Source: Isoetes taiwanensis (lineage: Eukaryota > Streptophyta > Lycopodiopsida > Isoetales > Isoetaceae). Taken from it: 64,000 bases of DNA. The translations under genes and the position numbers were made by a program. Below are positions 1-12,129 of the stretch, one piece after another. The DNA is taken from positions 42,153,203-42,217,202 of the forward strand of contig JAJEKV010000002.1 of assembly GCA_021234155.1 (NCBI GenBank). The letters run 5' to 3'. Under the pieces are notes generated by a model. It did not search any database. It saw nothing but the letters and a program-made list of their open reading frames with translations, and was not told the DNA's origin. The first letter of the stretch is position 1, and each line of letters starts with the position of its first letter.

Positions 1-1737
1 TCAAGACCACCCAAAACTCAAGAAGCCAAAAAGTAGCTCACTTCCATCACACTCGTAGTCAATTGGCCTAGGGATGTGGATGGGATACCGCCGCGGAGGG
101 CGTGAGTGTTTCTCTTTGCAAACCCGACCTTGTAACTTGCTCCCTAGGGTAATTTCGCCATTCCGACGATTTGGTGGGTCGACGGCCATCTCGAGCCTCC
201 CTAAACTCCCCCCGACAAGACAATCACGGCTTCTACAAGGCCACGGGGCGCCCCCATCCATGTTTGATAAGGATTCTCCGACCGTCCGGAATCTTTGGGC
301 CTTCCCCGCCAAGAGGGGCCCCCCGAATCCCTTGATCCAACCAACCATAGGGGAACCGGCCCGGAGGTGGTCATTAGCGCAGCCCCCGGGAGCGCCGCCA
401 GAAGGGCTGCCTCCGAACTTTTTTTGATCCCGCCTTGGGGTCCTGGACTCTCCCTGCTGGAGGGATCCCCGCAAGGTCCCGGGCCTCGCTTGACTTGGGG
501 GAAGGGTGCCAGCCTCTGGTTGCCCCCATCCGCTGCCCCGGACTGCTTTGAATGCTAACCCTTTGACCTAGACCTTCTCCTCAAAATTTCAAAATTGGGC
601 TGTGTGGATGGGGATGGATTAGAATCCAGCCGGGTAAAAAATCAGAATTTATTTTCGCATAATGCATTAATTGCGAATTTATGAATGTCTTGCCACCGCA
701 AAAAGCGCCCCTAATTCTACTTGCCACATCGGGAGGAGGACAGCCCAAACTCCGGCCCGCCGCCCCTTGTTCCTCGATTCTCCCTGCGCCTTTTCTGGCC
801 AGTCCCAAGTGCACGTACCAAGTCTCGCCCCAAAACGCAAACCCTTCTAGAACCCGCAACCCACGTGGTTTACGCTTTGAGGCCCTCTCCTTGTCGATTC
901 GGCGGACCTTTGCGCCGCGGACTTGACGTGGAGTGGGGGTGTTGACGCCAGAGCACGGACCCTAAAATCCCCTAAGTCGCTAGTTCCGAATTTCCTCTCC
1001 CTAAGGCCCTCGGGATCTGACGGGCCACCTCCCTCTCCGGAATCGCTATTTGACTCTCGCCAATGGACTCGTAACGCCGACGCTGTTGCCCGGGACCAAG
1101 TTCCGCGGGCCGTAAGACCACCCGACCTCCAAGAAGCCAAAGTAGCTCACTTCCATCACACTCGTAGTCAATTGGCCTAGGATGTGGATGCGGATACCGT
1201 CCGGGAGGGCGGAGTGTTTTCTTTCTTTGCAAAACCGACCTTGTAACTTGCTCCCTAGGGTAATTTCGCCATTCCTGACGATTTGGCGTGGTCGATTTGC
1301 CATTCCGAGCCTCCTGCGTCTCGAACGACAAGACACCGGCGTTTCTACAAGGTCGACCTCGTCGATCGCCCACGGTTTGACAAGTTCTCCTGACCGACTG
1401 AAATCTTTTGGGCCTTCCCGAGGGGCCCCCCGAACGGAGGATCCAACGGCTTGGATAGGGGAACCGGCCCGAGGGTGGTCATTAGCGTGCACCCCAGAGC
1501 CCGCCAGAAGGGTCAGCCTTCGGAACTTTTTTTTGATCCCCGCCTGGGGTCCTGACTCTCCCCTCTTGTGAGGGATCCCCGCAAGGTCCCGGCCTCGCTT
1601 TGACTTGGGGAAGGGTGCCACCGGCTTTCCCGCAACGGGTCGCCCCGACCGCTCTAATGCTAACCCTTTGACCTAGACCTTCTCCAAAAATTTCAAAATT
1701 AATGTAGGCCGAAATGGATTAGGATTCCACCGGCAAA
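1..1737. repeat. Satellite array A: right-hand end of a ~1.1 kb tandem repeat
   Basis: One complete and one partial monomer of the GC-rich satellite that fills most of the window. The anchor TCAATTGGCCTAGG lies at about 59 and again at 1168, giving a period of about 1109 bp. Other shared landmarks in order are TTGTAACTTGCTCCCTAGGG, TTGACAAGTTCTCC, GAGGGATCCCCGCAAGGT, CTAACCCTTTGACCTAGACC, TTCTACTTGCCACATCGG, AAACCCTTCTAGAACC and GTTGACGCC. Homology stops at about 1737, just after the block ATGGATTAGGATTCCACCGG, and unrelated CG-rich repeats begin. The array runs off the left window edge. Open frames here are by-products of high GC and are not conserved between monomers. Confidence 0.95.
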
Positions 1738-1742
1738 AATGG

Positions 1743-2285
1743 ACAACAAGAAAAGGGTCATTTAGCGACGCCAATATGACGTCCGCCGGCTGACGCTCGT
1801 AAGGACGCCCGCCCGACGCTGCCGCCGCTTCACGCCGCCGCTACAGACGCCGTTAGGCATTATCGCCGCGATGCGACGCGGCGCCGCGATGCGACGCTAT
1901 GTGCGCCGCTGCAGACGCCGCGCAGACGCGCGGGGATACCGCACGCCGCCAGACGCCGCGATGGCACGCGACACGCGAAATATACACGCGGAATATACAC
2001 GTGAAATATACACGCGGAACATCACCAAAATCCACGCCGCGTCGCCGTAAAAAGCCACGCGGTATACGCCGCCGCATGCGACGCGGACACGCGGAACGTA
2101 TTAACGGGAATATACACGGAATATACACGGAATATACACGCAGTGAAAAGCCATCGCGGTATACGCCGTGACATGACGCGGACATCGGAATATACACGCG
2201 GAATACACACGGGAAAATTCAAAATCCACAGATAGAAAAGCCACGCGGCAAAAAAAGTTATCGGGATACGCGCCGCATGACGGTA
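1743..2285. repeat. CG-rich degenerate repeat with GCGACG and ATATACACGCG motifs
   Basis: A GC-rich stretch of short degenerate repeats. The first part is variants of CGCCGCGATGCGACGC. The second part (about 1975-2210) repeats a ~13-bp unit, GAATATACACGCG. The core CGCATGCGACG also occurs near 13.6 kb, 34.9 kb and 57.0 kb beside transposon sequence, which suggests subterminal repeats of a CACTA-like family; that link is inference. Reading frames across it consist of the translated repeat and are not genes. Confidence 0.7.
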
Positions 2286-2438
2286 GGGGAAAAATAAAAA
2301 AATAAAAATATATTTATATAAAAATATAAATATAAAAATATTTTTAAATAATCACAAAAAGTGTTTTTTATATTCATATTTTTAAATAGTCACAAAATTA
2401 TTTTTATATTTATATTTTTAAATAATCACAAAAGTGAA
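2286..2438. repeat. AT-rich tandem repeat that hosts the Helitron insertion
   Basis: Very AT-rich DNA with three copies of a 19-bp unit of the type TTTTTAAATAATCACAAAA at about 2341-2359, 2379-2397 and 2415-2433. A fourth copy lies at 5477-5495, immediately beyond the Helitron 3' end. The repeat therefore appears to have been split by the Helitron. Confidence 0.8.
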
Positions 2439-2753
2439 TCCTATATAATAAAATTATAGTGTATGTCCGTTTTGAATGGCTCTAGATTGGGCGGCCGAGA
2501 TTCCGCCAGCCACGTGGCATCATCCGCATCGCTTCCCAATTACCTTTCCTAGAGTTTTTTGTTTGGCGCAGAGCAGCTCTAGGTTAAGCTTGGCTATGGC
2601 GGAATGTTTTCCCCACTCGATTTTGCATCTATCTCCTCCTGATGGTTTCAAGGCATCTCATCTTCGCTAACATGGTGAAGGCGGGTGAAAGCTTCGTAAC
2701 GCCAGAGGTGAAGGTGTGAAGGTGTAAAACAAGAAGGCGGAATAGATTATTTA

Positions 2754-3122
2754 GTGCTGGGCATGGGGCAAGGTTACGAAGAGGGATCTTCGCCGGATCT
2801 GCAAGTGGCTATTGCAAGAAGTGATTCATCTGCTAGCGTTTCTTCGTTGGGAAAGTCCATAAATCAGAAAGCAGAGGCCATAGCCGAGGCTCACAGAGGC
2901 AGAGTAGAGGCCGAAGCGCATGCTTTCTTGGAAGCTTCCACCCGCAAGAGTGAAGCTCGAGCTCAAAGAATCCACGAATCTTCATGCAGCAGAAGTTCCA
3001 TATCACAAAAGCTAGAGAAGAATCCTTGGGAAAGACATGTCAAACGCCTCATCATTTACTTCTGCAGAAGCTATGTTATAGGTGCAAGATTGATTTGGAA
3101 GTTGGTTTTTGTTCAAGTTTAG
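2754..3122 (+). pseudogene. Open frame inside the Helitron, 122 codons, unidentified
   Basis: An open frame near the Helitron 5' end. The first ~85 residues are rich in Ala, Glu, Ser and Arg with charged, helix-prone character (for example INQKAEAIAEAHRGRVEAEA). The last part is hydrophobic and aromatic and may be intron read-through. I recognise no domain. It may be a captured exon extended by chance into non-coding DNA. Nothing shows that it is expressed. Confidence 0.25.
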
Positions 3123-3687
3123 ATTAAATCAAAGATATGCATATTTGAGATTTAACTGATTGACTGAATCTGCTGGCCAAAATGAAGTCACCATATTTGG
3201 GATGGTCATCACTCTCTATTTTGTTGTTAGTGCATTTTATGGCTTGCATTGTTACCTTTTAGTCATTGAATCAAATAAGCCATGTTCAGCACTTATGAAG
3301 ATTTGATCTGCATTGTTACTTTTTATTTTGTCAATCTGAAGACTTGACAGACACCACGATGGGATCTCGCCTCGACAGGGAGATATTTTTTCTCTCGAAA
3401 ATTTTACATGCTGGTTGTCCTGTTACTTCGTGTTGTAGAACTTGGGTTTTCTCGCAATGGTCGCTTTTAATACGTAACTCGACAAGATCGAACCCGAAGA
3501 AAATGATGAAGCAAATTCTTCTGGTGCTTGGAAGTCCGGGTCATGAGACAATTGCGATATTGTTGCCGAAGCTTTTGCAAAGAAGCTTGGCTAGCACCAC
3601 CACAAGTTTGTTTTGACCCGATATTTACAGATATTGCATAAGTCTACAATGGTAAATGAGCAACTTTCATCTTGCCTCATTTCTCAG

Positions 3688-4227
3688 GATTTTAAAGGTG
3701 TCGAAAGCAACTACCACCTCCTTCCTCGCTTAACGACACATCGCCCTTCTTGAGCGCTGGTTAAATACATGTCAACCCTTTTCAAGTGAGGCAAATGGAA
3801 AATTGATCGTATTCTACGATTTGGGCAGATTTGTGGTGGCTGATTGGAAGGCATGGGATGAAGAAGATCTCAATGTCTTTGAGGCCATTCGTGAAGTCCT
3901 TGCATTGCATGTTAGTTTCTTTGAATTTATCGTGATTTATAATTAGGTTTTGCAATCGCCTACGCTTTGAAGGTTTTGCCGGTATAAATTACTGTGGAAG
4001 ATGTCCTCTCGAACACTTTGCGGTTGCAGAGCTCCCACCGCCCCCTCGGGCCGTACCATCACGCCGATTCTTGAAGGAATGGTCAGCCTTTGTAAGCTCA
4101 ACATTGAAATGAAAGATATGTCGCCGCTACTTTGGCGTGGCTTGCGTGATTGCACATTCTCTTTGCATTCCACCGCAGTTGTCCTTTGAGAGGGCCACCG
4201 ATGAGAAGCATTGGTGTGCCGGTTCAC
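3688..4227 (+). pseudogene. Captured exon series of an unidentified plant gene inside the Helitron
   Basis: Three exon-like blocks with splice-type borders. Block 1 (3688-3910) follows TTCTCAG and ends before GTTAGT. Its downstream part reads cleanly (includes GKLIVFYDLGRFVVADW and EEDLNVFEAIREVLALH), but one frameshift near 3735 is needed to join its start. Block 2 (about 3953-4093) follows TTATAATTAG and ends before GTAAGC; it includes GINYCGRCPLEHFAVAELP. Block 3 (about 4123-4227) ends before GTAAGT and includes ATDEKHWCAGS. The regular spacing and good donors suggest a genuine gene fragment on the plus strand, the same orientation as the Helitron. I do not recognise the protein family. 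Confidence 0.4.
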
Positions 4228-5436
4228 GTAAGTTTCATTTGAACGACTACATCGCTTATCAAGCCAAACAAAGGCCTCTTGCAAAGCCATTGATATTGGT
4301 CATTGCAACATGTTATGTTGGTCTTTCGTGCAATCGTAGAGAACGCTCTTACCGCATCATACAAGACGATTGAAGATTTGGCAAGATTAGCTTTTGTTGA
4401 ATGGGCGTAATCTCCCGCCTCCATAGTAGAAGATGGTGCCGATACACAATTATCCTTGAGTCCAATTAAAGTTGGGAAAGGCCTTGAAAATGTTTTTAAT
4501 TTATGTAAGTGCATATGGTTTGATTGAATTTCACTTACATTCTATAGTCAAGGTGGAATTCAACCTAAATGCTCCAAATATTGGACTACATGTAAAAATG
4601 CTTAGAGTGTTAACATGTGCATGGGCTATAGATTTTAATTGAAGCAATTACTTATGTAATCGTAGCCTTTTGAGTAATAAAGCAATCGCTCGTCGCTGCT
4701 AAGATAACATTAGAGCATTATTTAAGGTTAAATAAACAAGAAATAGACATTATGTTTGCCCAATTGTTTGGTATTTGGGGAGAAGTTTGCATAAACATTA
4801 AACACCCTCATAAACATCAATCTCGATTAAGGGTTTGGAAATAAACAATTGTTTCCAATATCCTTTATAAAATAGACGTCGTGGAAGCAAGTCTTGAATG
4901 GAAAGAGAAAGCCCATTGTTTCATGAACAAAAAGCCTAGAGACTATTGATTTACCCCCTCCATTTTTTTTGTTATAATGATGAGTTCAATGATTCATGGG
5001 TTTAATGTCGAGGTATTGAAACCAAAAATATAGAGCAATATTTTATGTATGGCATGTTGTTTACATTTAGAAGCTCGAATTTGTCGCATGCCATGTACAA
5101 TTGCCGCATTAGAGGACATGCTTTTACATGCAATTGTTAGGTCGATAATTGCAAACAGCTTGCTAGGGCGCATAAACAACATGACCGTGGAAAGCAAAAG
5201 GGGACATGCTCTGCACAATAAGAGGAAGATTATCGTTATTATTTTTTGAGAGATTAAAGACTAAAACAAAAGGAAAGAGCCTTAAAACACGCTATGTTTT
5301 TAAGAATTATTCCAAAATGATGCTCCACGTAAGTGTTAAAGATGCTAGCTGATTAAGGAACGGAATATTGAGCTAATACCAATCCATTAGGGCATCTCAT
5401 CATTCTCTTGAACATCATTTATACATTCTTAACTTA
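4228..5436. other. Helitron interior, mostly AT-rich, no recognised gene
   Basis: Downstream of the captured exons the Helitron is AT-rich. Short frames exist (for example minus 4224-4514 and plus 5049-5249), but they have no family match that I recognise and no splice context. I regard it as non-coding filler or intron sequence. Confidence 0.5.
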
Positions 5437-5495
5437 TGCCCAGCAACGCTGGGCACCATTACTAGTTGTATTTATATTTTTAAATAATCACAAAA

Positions 5496-8030
5496 GACTC
5501 GTTAAGAGGAGTATCCACCCTTTTAGCCTAGAGCTACTCTCTCTCAGATTCAGTGGAGTAGTCATCCGAGTACGTAGTTAGAGGACGCCTCAAACCGTCA
5601 GCCGCACGGTTGCAATTGGATGGCTCTCCAGCGACGTTTGCAGATCCCTCGCCGCCCCCGAGCCCCATGTTATGCTCTAGACCTTCATTCATATCCGCCA
5701 CTGCTTCCTATAAAAACCAAAAGAATATGGCGTTAATGTAGTGCATAGAATTATAATTACAACGCACCCCCGCATTCCCGCGAATTGGGAGAGTTCCCTC
5801 GTCGTATAACTGTTGATACAGATAAAACAAATTTCCACGCCCGTGGCTACTTGTACCTGCTGCTTGTTAGGGGCAAACCCGTATAGATGTTCCTATGACA
5901 ATATAACGAGTATTAGCTAGTGACATTTAAAGTTCTTATTAAAATTAATGTGAACTAATATAGCTCTTACGAATCTATAGAAAAACCCTTTTCGACCACG
6001 GAGCCCAAATCGGACGCCTTTTCGCCACTTTTTAGTTGCTTTGTCGGGTCCGAGCTTTATGTTTGCTTTCTCTCGATCCTTTGCACGCTCAATGCAATCT
6101 AATTGCAAGGCACACAACATTATCACAAATTAAAGTGAACGAATGACAAAAAAAATAAGAAATACCTTGATATCTTCCTTGTGGAGATTAAGGGTTTAGA
6201 GACTTTTGACCAATCGCCCCTTCTTTTTCGCAAGTCCGCTTCAGCCCTTGACCACATGGTGCCTTTGACATAAATCGATAGATCAACGCCATATCAAAAT
6301 AATAAAACAAGACTATGACTAGGTCATGTACCTCCTTTTTCGTATAAGCTCGCCCATCATCGGTGAGCTTCTTCCGCTTAAACGCCTTTGCTTTTTCTAT
6401 CTCCTGGAAACTCGCTTTCATTTTATTTTGACGCCTCTATTTCTCAGCTGGTCATAAGCGCCTGTGCCACTCCCCTATACCGCTGGGAGGCCATAAACGA
6501 GATATTATTTGTGACCGGCCCCTCGTAGTATAAAAAAGACACTTCCCTCATCATCCTTCTTAGGAAGAGCATCCCCAAGCATAAATGGTGGGTATATAAA
6601 AGCGTGTTTATGTCTACCGTCAATATACATATCCCGGGTCCCGATTAAGAACCTTTTGAGCACTTTACAATGTATTCTAAGTGAAGAGAATGAACAAAAC
6701 AACAAATTTAGATGACAAAGTACTAATATTTAAGGTTGATATCTTAAATAATATGTTCACATAACTTACATCAAAAAATTATTATTAATATGATAGTCGG
6801 GTATATTCGGGGCCAAATCACCCGCAGACTTAGTGTCTCTAAAACAAAGCCGAAATGGACGCTTTTCTTCAAAGACACGGGACGCCATCGATCCTTCCTC
6901 TCCAAGTCGCGAAATGACCATGTTCTTCGGATCCCGAACCCCTCGTGGATGATCGCCGCGATCTTGAACGCTAGAGTCTCGCTGCTCCACTACTTTTGAC
7001 CTCGGGAAGTAATGAGAGAATGAGCATCTTTAACATGCCGCAACCAAAGAAATGTTTGGTACGTGAGTGGATATATATTTACCCGCTTGAAATCTTCCTC
7101 CAAGTTCCTTGCATTAGAAAAAATTGCTCTCGCCTCTTTGCCTAGAACGGAGTCCATACTACGCCTAGCATTCTCAATATTCTCGCGAGAACGGAGGGCC
7201 GATAATCAACACTATGTCGCTGGGGAATAGGAGCTGGAGGTCGCTTTAACCCAAACAGGTCAAAGAGGGCAAAATATGCTGCAATTTGGTCTCTCTCGGC
7301 GGAGACATGTTTCTATTAGGAAGGCGGGAGCGGGCGAGGAGCCGCAGGCTACAAATATCATGCAAAAAACAATTCATTTATTTATTATTTTTATAAAAAG
7401 CTATCTTAATACCCAAAACCCGGCCGGGTGTAGTGATAGGTGGAGGTTGGCGCCTTGGAGGAACATCAGCACGATTGCCCCTACCTCGGAGTCCTCCTCC
7501 TCCTATTTTCTAAACTCGCCCCTTTCCTCTACACAAACAAATTAAAACTCCATGCATAAACTCACATACCTAATTAGAGGGTAAAGCCGTATAATAAAAA
7601 CTATATAAATATTTTTTTTTCGCCTTGCTCATTCTCCGTGACGATTAAGCGATTACCTCTATTCATCACGAAAAAAAGAGCACACCTAGATCAAAAGAAA
7701 TTGTGAGAGAAACATTTGATAACCATGAATGATATTGGTTGCAATAATAGAATGATACTTACAAACCATAGAGATGAAAAAATAGTATTTTTATGGTTCA
7801 AATGTGCCAATTAATGAGCCCCGGCAGACTTACTGCAGTCTTGACCGTCTTGACCGGGGGCGGAGGGGGAGACGCATAATGCCATGAATATTGCATCAGC
7901 AGAAAGAGGGCCACAATGAGGAAAACCGCTAAGAATTGAGCCTCCGCCATGACTATATATATTAATTTGAACATAACGAGAATTAGCGAGAGAAAAGCTT
8001 TGAACAAGTGTCTTTGAATAAATACCTAAA
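5496..8030 (-). pseudogene. Eroded minus-strand coding remnants, probably transposon-derived
   Basis: The minus strand carries a series of short, interrupted frames whose composition looks protein-like: 6126-5917 (includes KGVRFGLRGRKGFFYRFVRA), 6421-6188 (Lys/Glu-rich), 6705-6505 and 6990-6766. A further piece at about 7280-7090 reads LFDLFGLKRPPAPIPQ and then, in another frame, ENIENARRSMDSVLGKEARA. Arg/Pro-rich residues near 7500-7440 could be a disordered segment. I cannot assign a family. The position, between CG-rich repeats of the type found at the ends of the CACTA segments further right, suggests a degraded element of the same class, but this is inference from layout. Confidence 0.3.
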
Positions 8031-8089
8031 TTTATATTCTTATCTTCTTATTTATATTAGAAAAGTATCTCGTATATATGTATGGGGTG

Positions 8090-8400
8090 CATATCGAACT
8101 CTAGGTTGCCATATTATCAGGCCATGTATCATGTCATACAATCAACCCTAAATTATCCCACGCGGCATTTTAGTGCCACATCATGAAACCCTACGCTATG
8201 CGTGGCACATCATCAAACCCTAGGTTGTGTCACCTCACGACTTCCTATTGCCACATCATAGTAGTGTTATGTCATCAAACCCTAGTATTAGAAATATTAT
8301 CATCAAACCCTAGATTGTGCCATATGGCATTTACAATCTAGGGTTTGATGATGTAGCACACAAAACCTAGGGTTTGACGCCCCAGAAGCTATTACTTTTA
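8090..8400. repeat. Degenerate CATCAAACCCTAG / GCCACATCAT repeat with a long hairpin
   Basis: Several degenerate copies of AAACCCTAG followed by TGTGCCACATCAT-like sequence. It contains a perfect inverted repeat with 20-bp arms (8299-8318 and 8333-8352) around a 14-base spacer that itself includes the palindrome GCCATATGGC. Such a compact fold-back could be a MITE-type relic. No coding sequence is visible. Confidence 0.65.
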
Positions 8401-8529
8401 TCTACAAGTTATGATTAATAATTTATTTACCATTAATAATAATTTTTTTTTGATTAATAAATTACTTTTTTCATTAGTAATTTTGACTAAAAAACATTTA
8501 TTGGTTGCAACAAGCCTCAAATAGGAAGA

Positions 8530-9960
8530 CAAAATTATATTAATCACTTCTTGCAAGCATTTAACAAGAGCTTAGCCATCTCAAGTGGATCACCACACTT
8601 CATATGTCGCCTCTCTCTCTCACAACTATATCGTAAGAAAGCCCTCATTGCTTTTGAACACATCGACGACGCGAGCAATAGATGGGTGATCCATGTGCAC
8701 CAGCTCTCTATCCATCATCATTTGGACCTTCATATGTTGGATGATGTCCAATGTGCTAGAGTATCGGCCGGTTGGGTTTATCTCAACACACAACCCCATA
8801 AGCCGCATTGCCCGACAAAATCAAGGAGCATCTCGTAAATGTAGCCTGTGGAATATATGTCGATATCTCATGCCCCCATGATGCTTGGTCATCTGATGAT
8901 GATGTAAAAACTCTCTTCTCCCACCAAGGATATCGCGACCGCTCCATCTTGTAGTGTATAACTGCTCTTCAATTTGGGCATTCACCCTTGCAAAAAAAAA
9001 CGGAGAGTCGTGGTCCCAATCACCAATAGCCACCCACACATTTGTAAGGGAGTCATCAAAATGGAGTTTGACCCTTTGCAATTGAGCTTTGTGTGTGTCC
9101 AACCTGGAGCGTGGATGGCATAGACTCCTTCCTGCAAGAGCGAGAGCTATTTCGGGACGCATTTATACACGAAGTCTCATTTTGGCTTTCCACTCCGACT
9201 TATCTTCATATCAGCCCTTCTTGGAGCACTATGCATTGCATTTGACCATCTCCTATAAGAAGAGAATTGGCTCGAAGATGGTCAAGTAATTCTCGCAAAG
9301 GTTCCTCCATTCATGAATGGCAGACTACCATTGGTCCCCGTGGCTCATCTCCACAAAAGACCTCGTGGGCAAGTCCAAGGGGTGTGGCCAATGCTGACTT
9401 GGGCTCTTGAAACGGATATACTTGTCACCCAACAACCATGATGCAGCTCTATCTTGGCCTCTCCACACAATGCCAAGATAATAATCATCTTGATTAAAGT
9501 ACGGTGGTTCCCAAGATCCGATTTGGTATATCCGGCAGCCTTTGTTTACTACCAATGCACTTTTTATAACTCCAACAAGATCCACGTGAATGTCATTCAA
9601 TAAATGCAAAGACATTTATCATGAGCATGTAATGATAATCTAGCCCCCTCGCACCAATAGAGCTTCCACCATGGATAAGACTATCTAACTCCTTCACCGC
9701 TCATCATTGAGACTCAAGCATCGCCATCTTGTGATCTTTATGCCTGACCTTGCACTTCGCCACGAATTAGCCCATCGTCCCAATGATGCCTCAAAGATAG
9801 GGGCTCATAAGTGGCACTTTATACTTAAGTAGCATCCTCAATTCTCGCTCAGATTGCAAACCCAAGACTTTAAGTTCTTTCTCATCATATCTTCCAACTC
9901 GCACTCATGCTCGCCACCTCCCACATAATTCGTAATCGACATTCTTTCTCAACCGATGCT
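8530..9960 (-). pseudogene. Eroded minus-strand coding remnants, unidentified
   Basis: Overlapping interrupted minus-strand frames at 9615-9325 (includes VVNKGCRIYQIGSWEPPYF), 9162-8821 (includes LTNVWVAIGDWDHDSPFFF) and 8808-8626. Amino-acid usage looks protein-like and consecutive pieces run in the same direction, suggesting a single old gene broken by frameshifts. I recognise no domain. It may belong to the same degraded element as 5.5-8.0 kb. An unrelated host gene fragment cannot be excluded. Confidence 0.3.
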
Positions 9961-10287
9961 ACAAAACTAAATCTGATCATCGGGTTTGTATATGTCGCTC
10001 CGGCCTGGTCTCAGGCGCATATTTGATTGATGAGGATGCTTTTAATTTCACTAAGCATCTCTCGTCCCATCGAGGCCATTTTATGCCTACAAACAAAACA
10101 AAATAATGAATACAAAAGCCAAGCATGCACAAAGTAAATGCAACATAATACGACAATATCAAACATGTATGCACTATATAATCATTACTTATAACATGCC
10201 CTATGGCTTACTAATACCTTATCCGGACTTCCAAAAAAGCAAGAAAAAAAAGAAGAAGAAACAAGAAAAACTAAATAGGTTAGATTA

Positions 10288-11696
10288 GGGTATTCCATAG
10301 TTGGGCCGACCCACCGACCTAGCCGACCTGCCGACCTAGGTGGGAGAAGACCGACCTAGGTGGGGATTTTTTGCCGACCTACCGACCTATTCTGCCAAAA
10401 TTCAACTTTCTCTTTTCCTGCAGATAATGCATAAACAACATGCAATACATCTGTACTTCTAAATAAATAGTGAATCTGGACAAGTTTACAGCTCAAATAA
10501 TTTCTAAATAGTTGATTTATAGTATTAAACTTCAAACAATATCTACATAGAGAATCAATACTTCATAGCAAGTTGTTTCTCATGAATTTCAAACAAAAAC
10601 TGTGGAGTCCTAAAAACTGTGGAGTCCTGACAACAGTAGCAAGAGAATTTAACATTGAAAATTGTAAGAAGGATTGAGGCTGTAGAACAACAAAACAGAG
10701 TCTATAAATTCTCAAACCAAGTTGAACAAACTCAAGCATCCGAAGAGTCTAAGAAACAAAAGCAAGGTAGTGTTGGAAAATAAAAAAGCCATACACTGCA
10801 GTCCAAAATACACCATACACCAGCAACATGAATGAAGACATTATTAGAGATATATTCTTCTTAAGAATGATTAATAAGTAGGTACCTGTGTGGTGGAGCT
10901 AGCAACAAATAAACAAATTGTATGATAGCCTTTGGTCAAGGCAAATCCCAGTGCCCGGGTCCCATTCTCAGAGGCATGATGAAGATTTTAAGTGAAGCTC
11001 TAGTACAAAATTTGAAAAGGATTTGTGTTTACCCAACAACAAAGAAGGAAGTTCCATCCAAATGCCATGACTGCACAAATCTTTCCGTGTTCTGGAAGAT
11101 TATTTCGATAAACTGATATTCACTGCTATTGCCGGATGGGTCAAAGAAATTTAAAGTTCTCCTTTCTAAGGAGATGCATTATAGCCTTCTATGTAAGCAA
11201 TAGAATAAAACTTGAAAAACTTAACATAAACATATAAATAATGACTCAATCAAGCACGCAATCGCTGACCTAATATAATCGTGGACCTAATAATTGCTAA
11301 TCGCTATCGAATGAGACATAATACAATAGAACAAAGGCAAGACCTCGACTCAAAAATCTACTGCCTCGCATCTTTAGATTAGTCTTCCATCCTAGAATCG
11401 AAAAAATTGTGCAACAAGCTTACTTGGAGCTCGATTGGGCTATGTCTTGGCCTTACATCGATTGAAACAGAGCGCAGAAGGACTCAGTAAGGGATTTGGA
11501 TGCCGAAATCTAGTCCAAAATGCTCTGTTCTGGCTGTTTCAACGCCTACGGGATGCAAGACAGAAAAGGGGGGAAATTTTTTTTTTGGCCTTTTAAGACC
11601 CATCCGACCTTGGGTCGGATTAGGCCGACTCCGACCTAGGTCGGAAACGCTCGGATTTTAGGGCCGACCTAGGTCGGCCCCAATCATGGGGTATTC
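10288..11696. mobile_element. Non-autonomous DNA transposon (hAT-like) with CCGACCTAGG-rich ends
   Basis: The two ends are imperfect inverted repeats. The left end starts about 10288 (GGGTATTCCATAGTTGGGCC) and the right end, read on the minus strand from about 11696, is GAATACCCCATGATTGGGGC. Just inside both ends are several copies of CCGACCTAGG, including CCGACCTAGGTCGG palindromes. These GC-rich ends enclose AT-rich DNA with no transposase. I could not find a convincing target-site duplication, so hAT assignment rests on end character and size only. A short direct repeat of TGTGGAGTCCT lies at about 10601-10630. Confidence 0.55.
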
Positions 11697-11699
11697 AGA

Positions 11700-12115
11700 C
11701 CCACGGTCAATTTACATTCGTATTACTAGTTAATTAGTTAGCAGATAGTCCCAAAATTTAGTTAACTTTTTTAACCAAAAACACTACCTAAACTTATCTT
11801 CGCACCTTGTTCGGATTAGTTAGCAAAATTAACTAAAAATTAACTAAATTAGAAATTAGCACTATAGAGGTCACTTTAAGTTTAGTTAATTGTACATATA
11901 ATTTTTTATGCCTTTGGCTAACTTAACTAGACATGTTCGAAATAATTTAGTTAATTAGTTAAGTTATTTTTTTTTACCAACGCTTTTAGTGCGAATTAGT
12001 ACTACATTAAGTTAGCCTAACCTATTTTTTTTTAACTAGCACGGGTGTGAAGGGAATCATCCAGTTACTGTTAACTTAACCTAGCCCTAGCTACCTCTAG
12101 CTAAAACTGACAATA
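11700..12115. repeat. AT-rich degenerate TTAGTTAACTAA repeats
   Basis: Non-coding AT-rich DNA in which TTAGTTAA, TTAACTAA and GTTAGC-type words recur in both orientations, plus short T runs. It may be a fold-back MITE cluster, but clear element ends are not visible. Confidence 0.45.
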
Positions 12116-12129
12116 AACGTGAACTAAGG

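Larger units (their letters stand above)
2439..5465 (+). mobile_element. Non-autonomous Helitron (3027 bp) with captured gene fragments
   Basis: The 3' end shows the Helitron signature: a perfect 8-bp stem (TGCCCAGC at 5437-5444, loop AAC, GCTGGGCA at 5448-5455), then six bases, then CTAG at 5462-5465 followed by T. The 5' end begins TCCTATATAATAAAATT at 2439, matching the TC start of plant Helitrons, and follows an A, as expected for insertion between A and T. The same AT-rich 19-bp repeat flanks both sides. There is no terminal inverted repeat or target duplication, as expected. I see no Rep/helicase gene, so movement would depend on a helper. The interior holds exon-like pieces with splice-type borders, consistent with gene capture. 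A chance hairpin plus CTAG is possible, but the flanking repeat makes it unlikely. Confidence 0.85.

Noticed and set aside
1853-2222. Frames on both strands with repeated Tyr-Ile-Pro/Arg-Val-Tyr peptides
   Set aside because: They are translations of the GAATATACACGCG and GCGACG repeats, present on both strands.
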